A stretch of DNA of 64,000 bases from CAWIOX01 sp963837775 (GCA_963837775.1 CAWIOX010000003.1:1-64000), one strand, 5' to 3'; positions 1-9,895 are shown, numbered from the stretch's first letter. Made by a program: numbers and translations. The notes: a model not told the origin generated them from the sequence alone.

Positions 1-158
1 GATTTGGAATGTTCGAATTCAAATCAACAGTTTATTTTTTCAAATACCATTAACGATGGGGCCAGATATGCTGATTTCCCACATACATTTCACCACTGCC
101 CCTATTTTGACAAAATGCCTCACTGCATACCCTCCCTTCTTCACCAGATAAGGCAATC

Positions 159-1496
159 ATGAGTATGCAATTCGAAGAGTACGGTCCGACCACCGTTCAG
201 CTCGAAGAAAACTCTCCTGTCATTGATGCAGATCCCGTCATTTCTTCCAATTTACGGCTGCAATATTTGATTGATAATACGCCGGCTATCATTTATAGCA
301 GTGTGCCTACTGGCGATTTCAAAATGACATTCGTCAGCAATAATGCATGCCGCGTTCTGGGTTATGAGCCTGGTGAAATGGTATCTGATCCCAATTTTTG
401 GTTTGACCATATTCACCCGGACGATGTGCCTCAGATATTTTCTAGCTTGGCACAGTTATTCAGCGAGGGGCAGCGTACCTACGAATATCGTTTCAGAAGC
501 CGAAACGGGCAATATGTGTGGATGCACGACACGCTCCGCCTGATTAGAAATGCAGCCGGACAGCCGCTGGAAGTGATTGGCTCACTCACCGACATTACTG
601 ACCGCAAACGAATGGAGGAGGCACTGCAAAAAGAAGCTGCGGAGCAGCAATTGTTGATTGCGAAGTTGCAAGATGCACACGCACAATTATTGCAGTCAGA
701 AAAAATGGCCTCGATCGGTCAGCTAGCGGCTGGAATAGCGCATGAAATCAATAATCCGGTCGGTTTTGTTAATTCCAATATGGGTTCATTGCGAAATTAT
801 GTTGAAACACTATTTGGATTAATTACTGCTTACGAACAAGCCATAAAGACGCAGCCGTTAAGCGAGGAGGTTGCTACACAGTTAGAAGCCCAGAAAAAAC
901 AGGCCGACATTGAATTTCTCAGGGATGACGTAACAGACTTGGTCAATGAGTCCATGGATGGGCTGAAGCGCGTCAAAGATATCGTGCAGTCACTTAAGGA
1001 TTTTTCCCATGTCGGCGAAACGGATTGGCAGGCAGCGGATCTGCATCACGGCATCGACAGCACTCTTAATATTGCCCACAATGAAATCAAGTACAAGGCG
1101 AATATCGTTAAGCAATACGGGACGCTGCCCTTGGTCAAATGTCTGATATCGCAACTCAACCAGGTGTTCATGAACCTGCTTGTTAATGCCGCATACTCTA
1201 TTAAAGACTTCGGAACCATTACCATCCGCACCGGCTGTGAAAACAAATGGGTATGGATTGAAATTGGTGATACGGGTAGCGGAATTCACCCTGAAAACCT
1301 GAGGCGTATTTTTGAGCCATTTTTCACGACCAAGCCTATCGGTAGCGGCACAGGACTTGGCCTATCGCTTTCTTACGGGATCATCAGTAAACACAGTGGA
1401 AAAATCGAAGTGGTGAGTGAACTGGGCAAGGGCACCACCTTTACTTTGCACTTGCCGGTAGATCAGCCTGAAAAGACCACGCAGAACTTGACGTAA
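159..1496 (+). CDS. PAS-domain sensor histidine kinase
   Basis: 445 residues, no membrane segment or signal peptide, so probably a cytosolic sensor kinase. A PAS/PAC domain spans about residues 32-150, followed by a coiled coil (150-180). The phospho-acceptor region has the motif GIAHEINNP, putting the histidine near residue 195. The C-terminal ATPase has an N-box (NQVFMNLLVNA), a G1 box (GDTGSGI) and a G2 box (GTGLGLSLSYGI). An AAGG Shine-Dalgarno lies just upstream of ATG 159. No response regulator is adjacent, so the partner is unknown. It converges on cphA, with a strong hairpin between them. The family assignment is secure; the signal sensed cannot be inferred. Confidence 0.92.
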   Translation: MSMQFEEYGPTTVQLEENSPVIDADPVISSNLRLQYLIDNTPAIIYSSVPTGDFKMTFVSNNACRVLGYEPGEMVSDPNFWFDHIHPDDVPQIFSSLAQLFSEGQRTYEYRFRSRNGQYVWMHDTLRLIRNAAGQPLEVIGSLTDITDRKRMEEALQKEAAEQQLLIAKLQDAHAQLLQSEKMASIGQLAAGIAHEINNPVGFVNSNMGSLRNYVETLFGLITAYEQAIKTQPLSEEVATQLEAQKKQADIEFLRDDVTDLVNESMDGLKRVKDIVQSLKDFSHVGETDWQAADLHHGIDSTLNIAHNEIKYKANIVKQYGTLPLVKCLISQLNQVFMNLLVNAAYSIKDFGTITIRTGCENKWVWIEIGDTGSGIHPENLRRIFEPFFTTKPIGSGTGLGLSLSYGIISKHSGKIEVVSELGKGTTFTLHLPVDQPEKTTQNLT

Positions 1497-1532
1497 GCAC
1501 CAGTACAATTCACGAACGACATGTCCGTTAAA

Positions 1533-1564
1533 TCACCGGCGCCGATTTAATGAAGCGCCGGTGA
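1533..1564. terminator. Bidirectional hairpin between kinase gene and cphA
   Basis: A perfect 10-bp stem (TCACCGGCGC with GCGCCGGTGA) surrounds a 12-nt loop, with a short T-run just after it on the plus strand. It sits between two convergent genes, the expected place for a shared terminator. Confidence 0.7.
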
Positions 1565-1572
1565 ATGGATTT

Positions 1573-4143
1573 TTATGCCTCGGCAATCCTCAAGGCAATA
1601 TGTGCCAGCGCCTCCTCTACTTGATCCACCAGGATCAAGCATAAATCTCCAGAGGCCAAATTGGCCATGGCTGTATCAATGGCCAGGAATTCACCGCGGA
1701 TCTCCTTGATGATCGTGGTGCGCTTCGCATTCAAAAGCCCATCACGAAGCAGTGCAAGGACCTCGCCATCAGCTCGGCCACGTTGGCATTGATCCTGATA
1801 CAGCACGACTTCATCAAAAGCCTCACCCAGAATCTGGGTCTGCTGACGGATGTCTTCGTCGCGCCGGTCTCCTGCTCCGCTGATAACTACCGAGCGGCGT
1901 TTGGCCGGCATGGTTTCAACAGCGCGAACCAGCGCCAGAATGGCGTCTGGATTGTGACCGTAGTCAGCGATCAAGGTGGCGCCGCGATAGCCAAAAACAT
2001 TAAAGCGAGCAGGCGCGTTATCGCTGTCGTTGACGAATGTCTTCAGGCCGGCCCGGATCGCATCCCAATCGATACCTACGCCCCATGCTGCAGCAACGGC
2101 GGCCATCACGTTTTCAACTTGAAAGCCGATGGTGCCGTTGCGCGTGATGGAAACATCGGCCAGGCTGACCTCATGCCGGGACTTGCCATCAGTCGCTACT
2201 AAAGTGCCATTTTCCACATGAACTGTACGATGCCCCTGAGCTCGATGGGCGGCCATCACCGGATGTTGGCGATCAGCAGTGAAAAATGTCACCGCACCAC
2301 GACAATTAGTAGCCATTTCTACAACGATTGGATCGGCCGCATTGAGGACCGCGACCCCGTTATCGGCTACGTTCTGAACAATCACTCGCTTCAGTACAGC
2401 AAGATCTTCGACTGTAGTGATGTAATTGAGTCCCAGGTGATCGCCAGTTCCGATGTTGGTAATCACCGCGACCTTGCAATAATCAAAGGCCAGGCCTTCG
2501 CGCAGCACACCGCCACGGGCGGTCTCAAAAACTGCGGCATCAACATCCGGGTGCAACAGAACATTTCTGGCACTACGTGGTCCGCTGCAGTCACCGCTAT
2601 CAATGCGCTGACCTTCGATGTAAACGCCGTCGGTATTGGTCATGCCAACCCGTAGTCCACTCTGCGTCAGCAAATGGGCAATCAGGCGCACGGTAGTCGT
2701 CTTGCCATTGGTGCCTGTCACTGCAACCACCGGAATACGGCCATCGCCACCATCGGCAAACATATTTGAAATGATGGCCTCGCCGACCGAGCGGCCTTTG
2801 CCGTAGGATGGAGAAAGGTGCATGCGCAGACCTGGCGCGGCATTAACTTCAACCACCCCGCCACCCTGCTCTTCAATCGGTTTGAGTACGCTGTCACAGA
2901 CAACATCTACACCGCAGATGTCAAGTCCAACCATTTGAGCCGCTGCCACAGCGCGAGCCGCTACCTCAGGATGGACATCATCGGTCACATCAGTAGCTGA
3001 ACCGCCGGTAGACAGATTAGCATTATTGCGCAGTGCAACGCGTTGCCCCTTGGATGGAATTGAATCGGCACTATAACCCTGTGTTGCGAGGCTCGCCAAT
3101 GCAATATCGTCGAAGCGTATCTTGGTCAGCGAGGTCGCATGCCCAGAGCCACGACGAGGATCTTTATTGACTTGCTCGACCAGTTGACGCACGGTCTGCG
3201 CTCCATCTCCCACTACTTGGGGTGGGTCGCGGCGTGCGGCTGCGATCAGTTTGTTGCCGACCACTAGCAGGCGGAAATCATTGCCCGGCATATAGCGCTC
3301 AACCAGAATATTATCGCGAAACTCGGAAGCAGCAGCGTAGGCTCTCAGTAATTGTTCGCGTGTAGTGACATTGACCGTAACACCCTTGCCCTGATTGCCA
3401 TCCTTGGGTTTGACCACTACCGGCAGGCCAATTTCGCAAGCGGCAATCCATGCATCCTCAGCATTCTCAACGGCACGCCCTGCCGGCACCGGCACGCCTG
3501 CCGCATCCAGCAACTTCTTGGTCAGTTGCTTGTCCTGTGCGATCGCTTCCGAGATAGCGCTGGTGCTATCCATTTCAGCAGCCTGGATGCGGCGCTGACG
3601 ACTACCCCAGCCGAACTGAACCAGACTGCCATCTGTCAAGCGACGATATGGGATGTTACGTGCAGATGCAGCCTGAACAATGGCGCCTGTGCTGGGGCCA
3701 AGACGAACATCTTCATCAAGGTCACGCAATTGCGTGAGTGCGCGGACCAGATCGAATGAGGTGTCCTCGATCGCTGCACGGCATAGCATTTCTGCCAGTT
3801 CCAATGCCAGTCGGCCGACCGCTTCTTCGGTATATTCAAATACAACCTGAAAAATACCGGGCTCAAGAGTCTGGGTGGTACGGCTAAATGTGACAGGGCA
3901 ACCGGCTTGCGCCTGCAATCCGAGTGCTGCCAGTTCCAGTACATGGGCCATCGGAATCGCATCATTGTGACCGATCGGCTGAAGCGGACTCATTTCAGGG
4001 AAAAGCTCGCGCAAGCGAACTTCAAAACCAGCCAGATTGCCAATACAACATTCGGCATTATCGCAGGCAACAACCACCTCTATTGCGGTGTGATGGCTCC
4101 AGAGGTTGGGGCCACGTAAAGCCCGGATGCGTGATACTTCCAT
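1573..4143 (-). CDS. cphA: Cyanophycin synthetase CphA (full length)
   Basis: 856 residues, the normal size for CphA, which uses ATP to add aspartate and then arginine to multi-L-arginyl-poly-L-aspartate, a cytoplasmic nitrogen store. An N-terminal domain (1-200) is followed by an ATP-grasp domain (about 210-460, ending in VEVNAAPGL) and a Mur-ligase-like domain with an intact P-loop, GTNGKTTT, near residue 477. The C-terminal Mur lobe is present. It lies 148 bp downstream of cphA' on the same strand, so the two are probably co-transcribed. Stop codon at 1573. Identification rests on domain order and motifs typical of bacterial CphA. Products of polymer degradation (cyanophycinase, isoaspartyl dipeptidase) are not encoded in this window. 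Confidence 0.95.
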   Translation of the reverse strand: MEVSRIRALRGPNLWSHHTAIEVVVACDNAECCIGNLAGFEVRLRELFPEMSPLQPIGHNDAIPMAHVLELAALGLQAQAGCPVTFSRTTQTLEPGIFQVVFEYTEEAVGRLALELAEMLCRAAIEDTSFDLVRALTQLRDLDEDVRLGPSTGAIVQAASARNIPYRRLTDGSLVQFGWGSRQRRIQAAEMDSTSAISEAIAQDKQLTKKLLDAAGVPVPAGRAVENAEDAWIAACEIGLPVVVKPKDGNQGKGVTVNVTTREQLLRAYAAASEFRDNILVERYMPGNDFRLLVVGNKLIAAARRDPPQVVGDGAQTVRQLVEQVNKDPRRGSGHATSLTKIRFDDIALASLATQGYSADSIPSKGQRVALRNNANLSTGGSATDVTDDVHPEVAARAVAAAQMVGLDICGVDVVCDSVLKPIEEQGGGVVEVNAAPGLRMHLSPSYGKGRSVGEAIISNMFADGGDGRIPVVAVTGTNGKTTTVRLIAHLLTQSGLRVGMTNTDGVYIEGQRIDSGDCSGPRSARNVLLHPDVDAAVFETARGGVLREGLAFDYCKVAVITNIGTGDHLGLNYITTVEDLAVLKRVIVQNVADNGVAVLNAADPIVVEMATNCRGAVTFFTADRQHPVMAAHRAQGHRTVHVENGTLVATDGKSRHEVSLADVSITRNGTIGFQVENVMAAVAAAWGVGIDWDAIRAGLKTFVNDSDNAPARFNVFGYRGATLIADYGHNPDAILALVRAVETMPAKRRSVVISGAGDRRDEDIRQQTQILGEAFDEVVLYQDQCQRGRADGEVLALLRDGLLNAKRTTIIKEIRGEFLAIDTAMANLASGDLCLILVDQVEEALAHIALRIAEA

Positions 4144-4291
4144 AAACCAATTGTCCTGTTTTGTTATCTAAATCTCTGAAAAATACGTAATTCGCGCAGG
4201 CTGCATTTTCATGCTTTGCCTTGCCCGCAGCATTCCAGTGAATTTTGCAAAATAAATGGCGTCTTTGCGCCAGCCATAGCCGTTCGTTCGG

Positions 4292-6457
4292 TTATTTATT
4301 TTTTGTCGTCGATTCAAATGTTTTAAGTCCGGCGACGATCAATTCCAGGGGGATGTCAAGCGCCCAGGCTGCGGCTACTGCTGCCAATGCACTTTCTTGC
4401 TGTCCCGCCATGATCGGCGTGAGGGAAGATAGCGCAATTAATGACGTTTCTTCCTTACCTTCGGCGAGAATGATGTTGTTTTTGCTCAGGAAAACTGCGC
4501 GTTCATTATTGGAGCGATGGTGAGCAATTGCGTCAAGTTCCTGATTAAGGCCATAAAAAATAACCTTGCCATCGCACAGCGCAGCCATTTCAACTACTTG
4601 CAAGTCAGCTGCGTTGAGAACTGCCACGCCGTCTGGCAGGATGACATCAACTTGGGTGCGCAATACGGCGTAAACCTGGCTCAGTTCGTGTACATGGAAC
4701 TCATTGAGTTCTTCGTGATTGCTGACATCGGTGACGACACCCACTGCACATTTATCATAGGCCAATCCCTCCGTCAGGATCATTCGATTGCTATTTTCGA
4801 ATACAGCAGCCTCCACTGAGCGGTTGATCAGCAGTCGCTGTCCTGCCTCCCAATTGGCGCAATTGCCTTTTGCGACCTGCCTGCTATCCAGGTAAAGTCC
4901 TTCTCCGCAGGCCAGTCCGACGTGCTTGCCGCTGATCTGCACCAACCAGGCAATCAAACGGGCAATCAAGGTCGTGCCGCGGGTGCCGGCGACACCGACA
5001 ATAGGCATGCGACCAGTTTCATCCTTGGCAAACAGGTGGTCGACAATGGCGGCGCCTACCGGGCGCGGCTTGCCGCTGGCCGGTTTCAGATGCGCCAACA
5101 GGCCGGGACCTGCATTGACTTCGATGATGGCGCCGCGCTGCTCTTCCAGCGGGCGTGATATATCCTCCGCCACCAGATCCACACCGGCAATATCCAGGCC
5201 CACTATACGTGCTGCAAGTGCTGCGGTAGCAGCTACACGCGGATGCACGCTGTCGGTCACGTCGAAAGCTACGTTGCCGTTGCGCTGAATCAAGACCTTT
5301 TGGCCCGCTGCAGGTACTGAATAGGCTGTAAAACCCTGACGCTCCAGCTCCAGAATGATTTCGGCAGCTGACTCGGGCTTAATCACATTAAGGGGGAATT
5401 CCTCGCCCGCGCCGCGCCGCGGATCTTGATTGAGCTGATTATTGACCAGTTCAATAATGTTTGACTTGCCGTTACCGTGTACCCATGCGGTTTCGCCGCA
5501 TGCAGCGGCGACTACATGTTTGCCGATGACCAGCAGACGATGCTCGTTGCCAGTGATGAATTGTTCGACAATGACGCCATTACCCTGGCGGTCGGCCAAA
5601 TGGTAAGCCGCTGTTACGTCTTCTTGTGTCATCAGGTCTAATGACACGCCGCGACCATGATTGCCGTCATAGGGCTTGACGGCAACAGGCAGTCCGATGT
5701 CCTGCGCAGCATCCCACGCATCTTCTGGGTTATCGACCATGCGTCCCTCAGGCACCGGCACACCGCAGGATCGCAGCAATGATTTGGTCAGATCCTTGTC
5801 GCTCGAAATGGTTTCGGCAATAGCACTGGTCTGATCGGTCTCTGCGGTCCAGATGCGGCGCTGATGTGCGCCATAACCGAGTTGCACGAGATTGCCTTCG
5901 CTCAGGCGAATGGCCGGAATTCCCCGCGTTGTTGCAGCATCGACAATATGTGCTGTACTCGGGCCAAGGCATAACGAGTCGACCATGTCGCTAAGCGTTG
6001 CGACGGTTGCTGCGACATCATACGGGCGATCTTCTACTGCGGCCATGACCAGATCGCGCGCTGCATTGAGTGCGGCGCGGCCAACTTGTTCCTGGCGGGT
6101 GCGGAAAGCGACTTTGTATACGCCACGCTCCGAAGTTTGACGCGCCTTGCCAAATCCCGTACGCATGCCGGACAGATTTTGCAGTTCCAGCACTACATGT
6201 TCCAGGATATGTCCGGCCCATGTGCCATCGCGCAAACGCTCAAGAAAACCACCTCGCTCGCCTATGCCGCAGCGGTGCTCAATCAAACTCGGCAGCCAGC
6301 CGGTAAGCCTCTCGTAAAAACCGGGTATCGTGTTGGAGGGATAGTCTTCCAGGGCGCCGATATCGACCCACACTTCAATGACGGGGCGGTAGGTCCAGAT
6401 GTTGGGGCCGCGCAGATGCGTCACACGGAGGAATTCGATGTCTTTCTTCTTCATCAT
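4292..6457 (-). CDS. cphA': Truncated second cyanophycin synthetase (CphA'/CphA2-like)
   Basis: 721 residues, closely similar in layout to the downstream CphA. The N-terminal domain and ATP-grasp domain (about 225-475, ending in IIEVNAGPGL) are intact. The Mur-like domain is altered in two ways. The P-loop reads GTRGTTLI near residue 491, so the catalytic lysine of GTNGKTTT is missing. The protein also stops at the point matching roughly residue 725 of CphA, so the C-terminal Mur lobe is absent. Cyanobacterial CphA2 is likewise shortened and joins beta-Asp-Arg dipeptides; by analogy this copy may do that or assist CphA. First gene of the minus-strand pair, divergent from the ABC transporter. 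The start could also be the second ATG at 6454; no strong Shine-Dalgarno is visible. Confidence 0.88.
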   Translation of the reverse strand: MMKKKDIEFLRVTHLRGPNIWTYRPVIEVWVDIGALEDYPSNTIPGFYERLTGWLPSLIEHRCGIGERGGFLERLRDGTWAGHILEHVVLELQNLSGMRTGFGKARQTSERGVYKVAFRTRQEQVGRAALNAARDLVMAAVEDRPYDVAATVATLSDMVDSLCLGPSTAHIVDAATTRGIPAIRLSEGNLVQLGYGAHQRRIWTAETDQTSAIAETISSDKDLTKSLLRSCGVPVPEGRMVDNPEDAWDAAQDIGLPVAVKPYDGNHGRGVSLDLMTQEDVTAAYHLADRQGNGVIVEQFITGNEHRLLVIGKHVVAAACGETAWVHGNGKSNIIELVNNQLNQDPRRGAGEEFPLNVIKPESAAEIILELERQGFTAYSVPAAGQKVLIQRNGNVAFDVTDSVHPRVAATAALAARIVGLDIAGVDLVAEDISRPLEEQRGAIIEVNAGPGLLAHLKPASGKPRPVGAAIVDHLFAKDETGRMPIVGVAGTRGTTLIARLIAWLVQISGKHVGLACGEGLYLDSRQVAKGNCANWEAGQRLLINRSVEAAVFENSNRMILTEGLAYDKCAVGVVTDVSNHEELNEFHVHELSQVYAVLRTQVDVILPDGVAVLNAADLQVVEMAALCDGKVIFYGLNQELDAIAHHRSNNERAVFLSKNNIILAEGKEETSLIALSSLTPIMAGQQESALAAVAAAWALDIPLELIVAGLKTFESTTKNK

Positions 6458-6708
6458 GTTTCTAATTTCTAGTTCGGTGCGACAGGATTATGGCTTGAAC
6501 AAGGGCTTTCCGAACCTCTTGCGGTATACTTACTGCAACGCAGTTCGTCCTCTTGATCAGGTTTCCGTCAGATTATGTACTTCCGACAGAATACCGCAAA
6601 TTATTACTTCCGTGACTAAATGCCCGCTGTGCCGCCGGTGTTTATATTGCAGTGCGGGATGAGTAGTGGTCGTTTTTGCATCCTTATTCCCAGAATTCTT
6701 GTTTCACG

Positions 6709-9000
6709 ATGACAACCGAAAATCTTTCTTCAAATATTTTACAAACTGGAGTTCCCGCTGCCTGGCGTGCCGATGTTGAGTCGCGTCTGGCATCTGGCGA
6801 AAATGTCATAACCTCGCTAGAGATTGATCTTGATGCAAGGCTTCACTTTAACAAGGGACTGGTGATTGTCACCGACCAACGTCTTTTGGCGCGTGCGCCG
6901 GGTGAAACGACATGGCGCGACTGGCCTTACCGCAAAGGCTTGCAACTCAAGCATCATGATCATGCCGGCGTGGGTCACCTGGAAGTCTCAGATGATGCCG
7001 GGCGTCTGGCAGACTGGCGCTTCACGCTCGGGCAGAACCTGTTGGCAATCCGCCTGATGGATCAGTTCCAGCTGCAGCTGGAAAGTCGGGTCAGCGGCCA
7101 TCCGGTGCTGCAAGAAGATCGGAGCATTTGCCCGAGCTGCAAGGCGCCGCTGGAGCCGGATCAGGATGAATGCCCGATTTGCACCAAGGTCATCCATACG
7201 CCGCCCTCGACCTGGACACTGTTTCGCCTGTGGCGTTTTGCCAAACCCTACCGAGCACAGTTGCTGGCTGGTTTCCTGTTGACTTTGCTGGGCACGGCGG
7301 CCAATCTGGTGCCGCCCTACCTGGCCATGCCGCTGATGGACAAGGTGCTGATTCCTTATCAGAATGGGCAGCATATCGACCCGATGCTGGTTGCACTTTA
7401 TCTGTCCGGCCTGCTTGGTTCGGCGCTGCTGGCCTGGGCACTCACCTGGGCAAAGACCTACATTCTGGCACTGGTATCCGAGCGTATCGGCGCCGATCTG
7501 CGCACCACTACCTATGAACATCTGATGCGCCTTTCGCTGGAGTATTTTGGCGGCAAGCGAACCGGCGATCTGATGTCGCGCATCGGCAGCGAAAGCGACC
7601 GCATCTGCGTGTTCCTGTCACTGCATCTGCTGGACTTTGCCACCGACGTGCTGATGATCATCATGACAGCAGCGATCCTGTTTTCGATCAATCCCTGGCT
7701 GGCGCTGGTGACGCTGGTGCCGTTACCGTTCATCGCCTGGATGATCCATGCGGTGCGCGACAAATTGCGCACCGGCTTTGAAAAAATCGATCGGGTCTGG
7801 GGCGAAGTGACCAATGTGCTGGCCGATACCATTCCCGGGATCCGCGTGGTCAAGGCTTTTGCGCAGGAAAAGCGTGAAGCTACGCGTTTTCGCGATGCCA
7901 ACAAGCACAACCTGGCAGTCAATGACCGCCTGAACAAGATCTGGTCCTTATTCTCTCCAAGTGTCTCCTTGCTCACCGAGCTTGGCCTGCTGGTGGTCTG
8001 GGGCTTTGGCATCTGGCAGGTATCGCGCGGCGAGATCACGGTCGGTGTGCTGACCGCGTTCATTGCCTACATCAGCCGTTTCTACGGGCGCCTCGACTCC
8101 ATGAGCCGCATCGTTTCGGTGACGCAGAAGTCCGCTTCGGCCGCCAAGCGCATTTTCGATATTCTCGATCACGTGTCCAGTGTTCCCGAGCCGATCCAGC
8201 CGGTGCATCTGGAACATGTCGAGGGACGCATTGAAATCCGCGATGTCGGTTTCCGCTACGGTAACCGCGCTGTCAATCGCGGCATCAATCTGACCATCGA
8301 GCCGGGCGAGATGATCGGATTGGTCGGTCATAGCGGATCGGGCAAGAGTACGCTGGTGAATCTGATCTGCCGTTTCTATGATGTATCAGAAGGCTCAATT
8401 CGCATCGATGGTGTCGATATCCGGTCCCTGGCGGTGGCCGACTACCGGAGCAATATCGGCCTTGTGCTGCAAGAGCCATTCCTCTTTTTCGGCACCATCG
8501 CCGAGAATATCGCCTATGGCAAACCCAATGCCAGCCGCGCCGAAATCATTGCCTCGGCCCGCGCCGCACACGCGCATGAATTCATTCTGCGCCTGCCGCA
8601 GGGCTATGACTCGATGGTCGGCGAACGCGGTCAGGGTCTGTCCGGCGGCGAACGCCAGCGCATCTCGATCGCGCGCGCGCTGCTGATCGATCCGCGCATC
8701 CTGATTCTCGATGAAGCCACATCATCAGTCGATTCCGAGACTGAAAAGGAAATCCAGAAAGCGCTGGAAAACCTGGTGCAAGGGCGCACCACGATTGCCA
8801 TTGCGCACCGGCTTTCCACGCTGCACCGCGCTGACCGCCTGGTGGTGCTGGATCGCGGACAAGTGGTCGAGGAAGGCTGTCACGCCGACCTGATGGCCCG
8901 CGAGGGCGCTTATTTCCGCCTGTATCAGGCGCAAGCACGCAATGTCGATACCGACATGGATGATGATGAGGCTAAATACGAAGAACAGGATGATGAATAA
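6709..9000 (+). CDS. Cyanophycin-associated ABC transporter, fused permease-ATPase with PH-like and zinc-ribbon N-terminus
   Basis: 763 residues from ATG 6709; the frame stays open upstream to a TTG at 6676, but the ATG is more plausible. Order: an N-terminal module (about 10-130) resembling a bacterial PH-like fold, a four-cysteine zinc ribbon (CPSC at 141-144, CPIC at 155-158), a six-helix exporter-type membrane domain (about 185-470), then an ATPase domain with Walker A GHSGSGKST near 540, signature LSGGERQ near 644 and Walker B LILDEATSS near 665. A half-transporter of MsbA-like architecture would act as a homodimer in the inner membrane. The next gene, DUF1854, starts 2 bp after its stop. 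This pair recurs beside cyanophycin synthetase genes in proteobacteria; the cargo is unknown. The cytosolic N-terminus is unusual for an exporter. Confidence 0.88.
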   Translation: MTTENLSSNILQTGVPAAWRADVESRLASGENVITSLEIDLDARLHFNKGLVIVTDQRLLARAPGETTWRDWPYRKGLQLKHHDHAGVGHLEVSDDAGRLADWRFTLGQNLLAIRLMDQFQLQLESRVSGHPVLQEDRSICPSCKAPLEPDQDECPICTKVIHTPPSTWTLFRLWRFAKPYRAQLLAGFLLTLLGTAANLVPPYLAMPLMDKVLIPYQNGQHIDPMLVALYLSGLLGSALLAWALTWAKTYILALVSERIGADLRTTTYEHLMRLSLEYFGGKRTGDLMSRIGSESDRICVFLSLHLLDFATDVLMIIMTAAILFSINPWLALVTLVPLPFIAWMIHAVRDKLRTGFEKIDRVWGEVTNVLADTIPGIRVVKAFAQEKREATRFRDANKHNLAVNDRLNKIWSLFSPSVSLLTELGLLVVWGFGIWQVSRGEITVGVLTAFIAYISRFYGRLDSMSRIVSVTQKSASAAKRIFDILDHVSSVPEPIQPVHLEHVEGRIEIRDVGFRYGNRAVNRGINLTIEPGEMIGLVGHSGSGKSTLVNLICRFYDVSEGSIRIDGVDIRSLAVADYRSNIGLVLQEPFLFFGTIAENIAYGKPNASRAEIIASARAAHAHEFILRLPQGYDSMVGERGQGLSGGERQRISIARALLIDPRILILDEATSSVDSETEKEIQKALENLVQGRTTIAIAHRLSTLHRADRLVVLDRGQVVEEGCHADLMAREGAYFRLYQAQARNVDTDMDDDEAKYEEQDDE

Positions 9001-9002
9001 CC

Positions 9003-9473
9003 ATGGCAACGACTGAATTTCAACTGATCCGCAATCCGTTTGGACGCCTCATCCTGACAACCCCGGATGGACAGGAATACGAGAGCGTGGCACCGGTGCG
9101 TGCATTCCCCATCCAGGCGCCCGATAACGGCATTGCGATGGTCAGCACCGACGGACGGGAAGTGGCGTGGATCGATCTCTTGTCTGATTTGCCCGGCCCG
9201 GCGCGGGCACTGGTGGAAGAAGAGTTGGAAGGTCGCGAATTCATGCCGGAAATCCGCCGCATCTCGCATGTGACCAGCTTTGCCACGCCGTGCACCTGGG
9301 GTGTGGAAACGGATCGGGGCGAGACTGAATTCGTGCTGCGCGGCGAAGAGGATATTCGCCGGATCGGGCCAGCCACCCTGCTGCTGGTGGACATTCACGG
9401 GATACATTTCCTGATCCGCGATTTGCTGTCCCTGGACAAGCATAGCCGGAAGATCCTCGATCGCTTTCTGTAG
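9003..9473 (+). CDS. DUF1854 protein, cyanophycin-locus partner of the ABC transporter
   Basis: 156 residues, acidic and soluble, with no signal peptide or membrane helix. It matches my recollection of the DUF1854 family: a start such as FQLIRNPFGRL and a central stretch with HVTSFATPCTWGVETDRG. It begins 2 bp after the ABC transporter stop, so the two are translationally coupled and probably act together. Its biochemical role is not established; an accessory or regulatory subunit of the transporter is an inference from the constant pairing. A 7-bp hairpin follows its stop. Confidence 0.85.
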   Translation: MATTEFQLIRNPFGRLILTTPDGQEYESVAPVRAFPIQAPDNGIAMVSTDGREVAWIDLLSDLPGPARALVEEELEGREFMPEIRRISHVTSFATPCTWGVETDRGETEFVLRGEEDIRRIGPATLLLVDIHGIHFLIRDLLSLDKHSRKILDRFL

Positions 9474-9479
9474 CAAGCC

Positions 9480-9499
9480 GTCCGCACTGCGCTGCGGAC
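9480..9499. terminator. Short hairpin after DUF1854 gene
   Basis: GTCCGCA pairs with TGCGGAC around a 6-nt loop, 7 nt after the DUF1854 stop and ahead of the convergent small gene. There is no real T-run on the plus strand, so termination strength is uncertain. Confidence 0.4.
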
Positions 9500-9521
9500 T
9501 ATCTTGCCTCGTTTTCCTTAC

Positions 9522-9737
9522 TCAGTGATGGTGCGACCAACTGCCGTCCGGCGACGCGAGGTAGGATTCAACCGCATCCTTTTGCCCGGTCGCATGGCGC
9601 TTGAGTTCGCCGCAGGTACAGATCCCCTGATACGGCTGGATATGCGAGCAGGCAGATACTTTCTGCAAAAATACCTTGACTGGCTTGGAACACTTTTCAC
9701 ACTTGAACGTCAGTATCCGGGATGGTTTGTTGCTCAT
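9522..9737 (-). CDS. Small cysteine-rich (zinc-ribbon-like) protein, unknown function
   Basis: 71 residues with a KCEKC pair near residues 12-16, a lone cysteine near 30 and a CTC pair near 40-42, plus a His-rich tail (SWSHHH). The cysteine spacing suggests a metal-binding fold. AAAGGA lies 6-7 nt upstream of ATG 9737, a good ribosome site that supports a real gene. It converges on the cyanophycin transporter operon with a 48-bp gap, and a dispersed repeat copy lies upstream. I do not recognise the family. Confidence 0.6.
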   Translation of the reverse strand: MSNKPSRILTFKCEKCSKPVKVFLQKVSACSHIQPYQGICTCGELKRHATGQKDAVESYLASPDGSWSHHH

Positions 9738-9895
9738 ATATTTCCTTTAGTAGTAGGTTTTTGAGGTGGCGGCACCGCATTTGTTCAGTCACTGAAACCA
9801 AAACTGCCATCATGGCCGACGCATGAGCCACGAAGAAATGCAAAAAATGGCATCGATCACCGCTGGAACAGGCATTTGCAGCATAGTTATTACTG

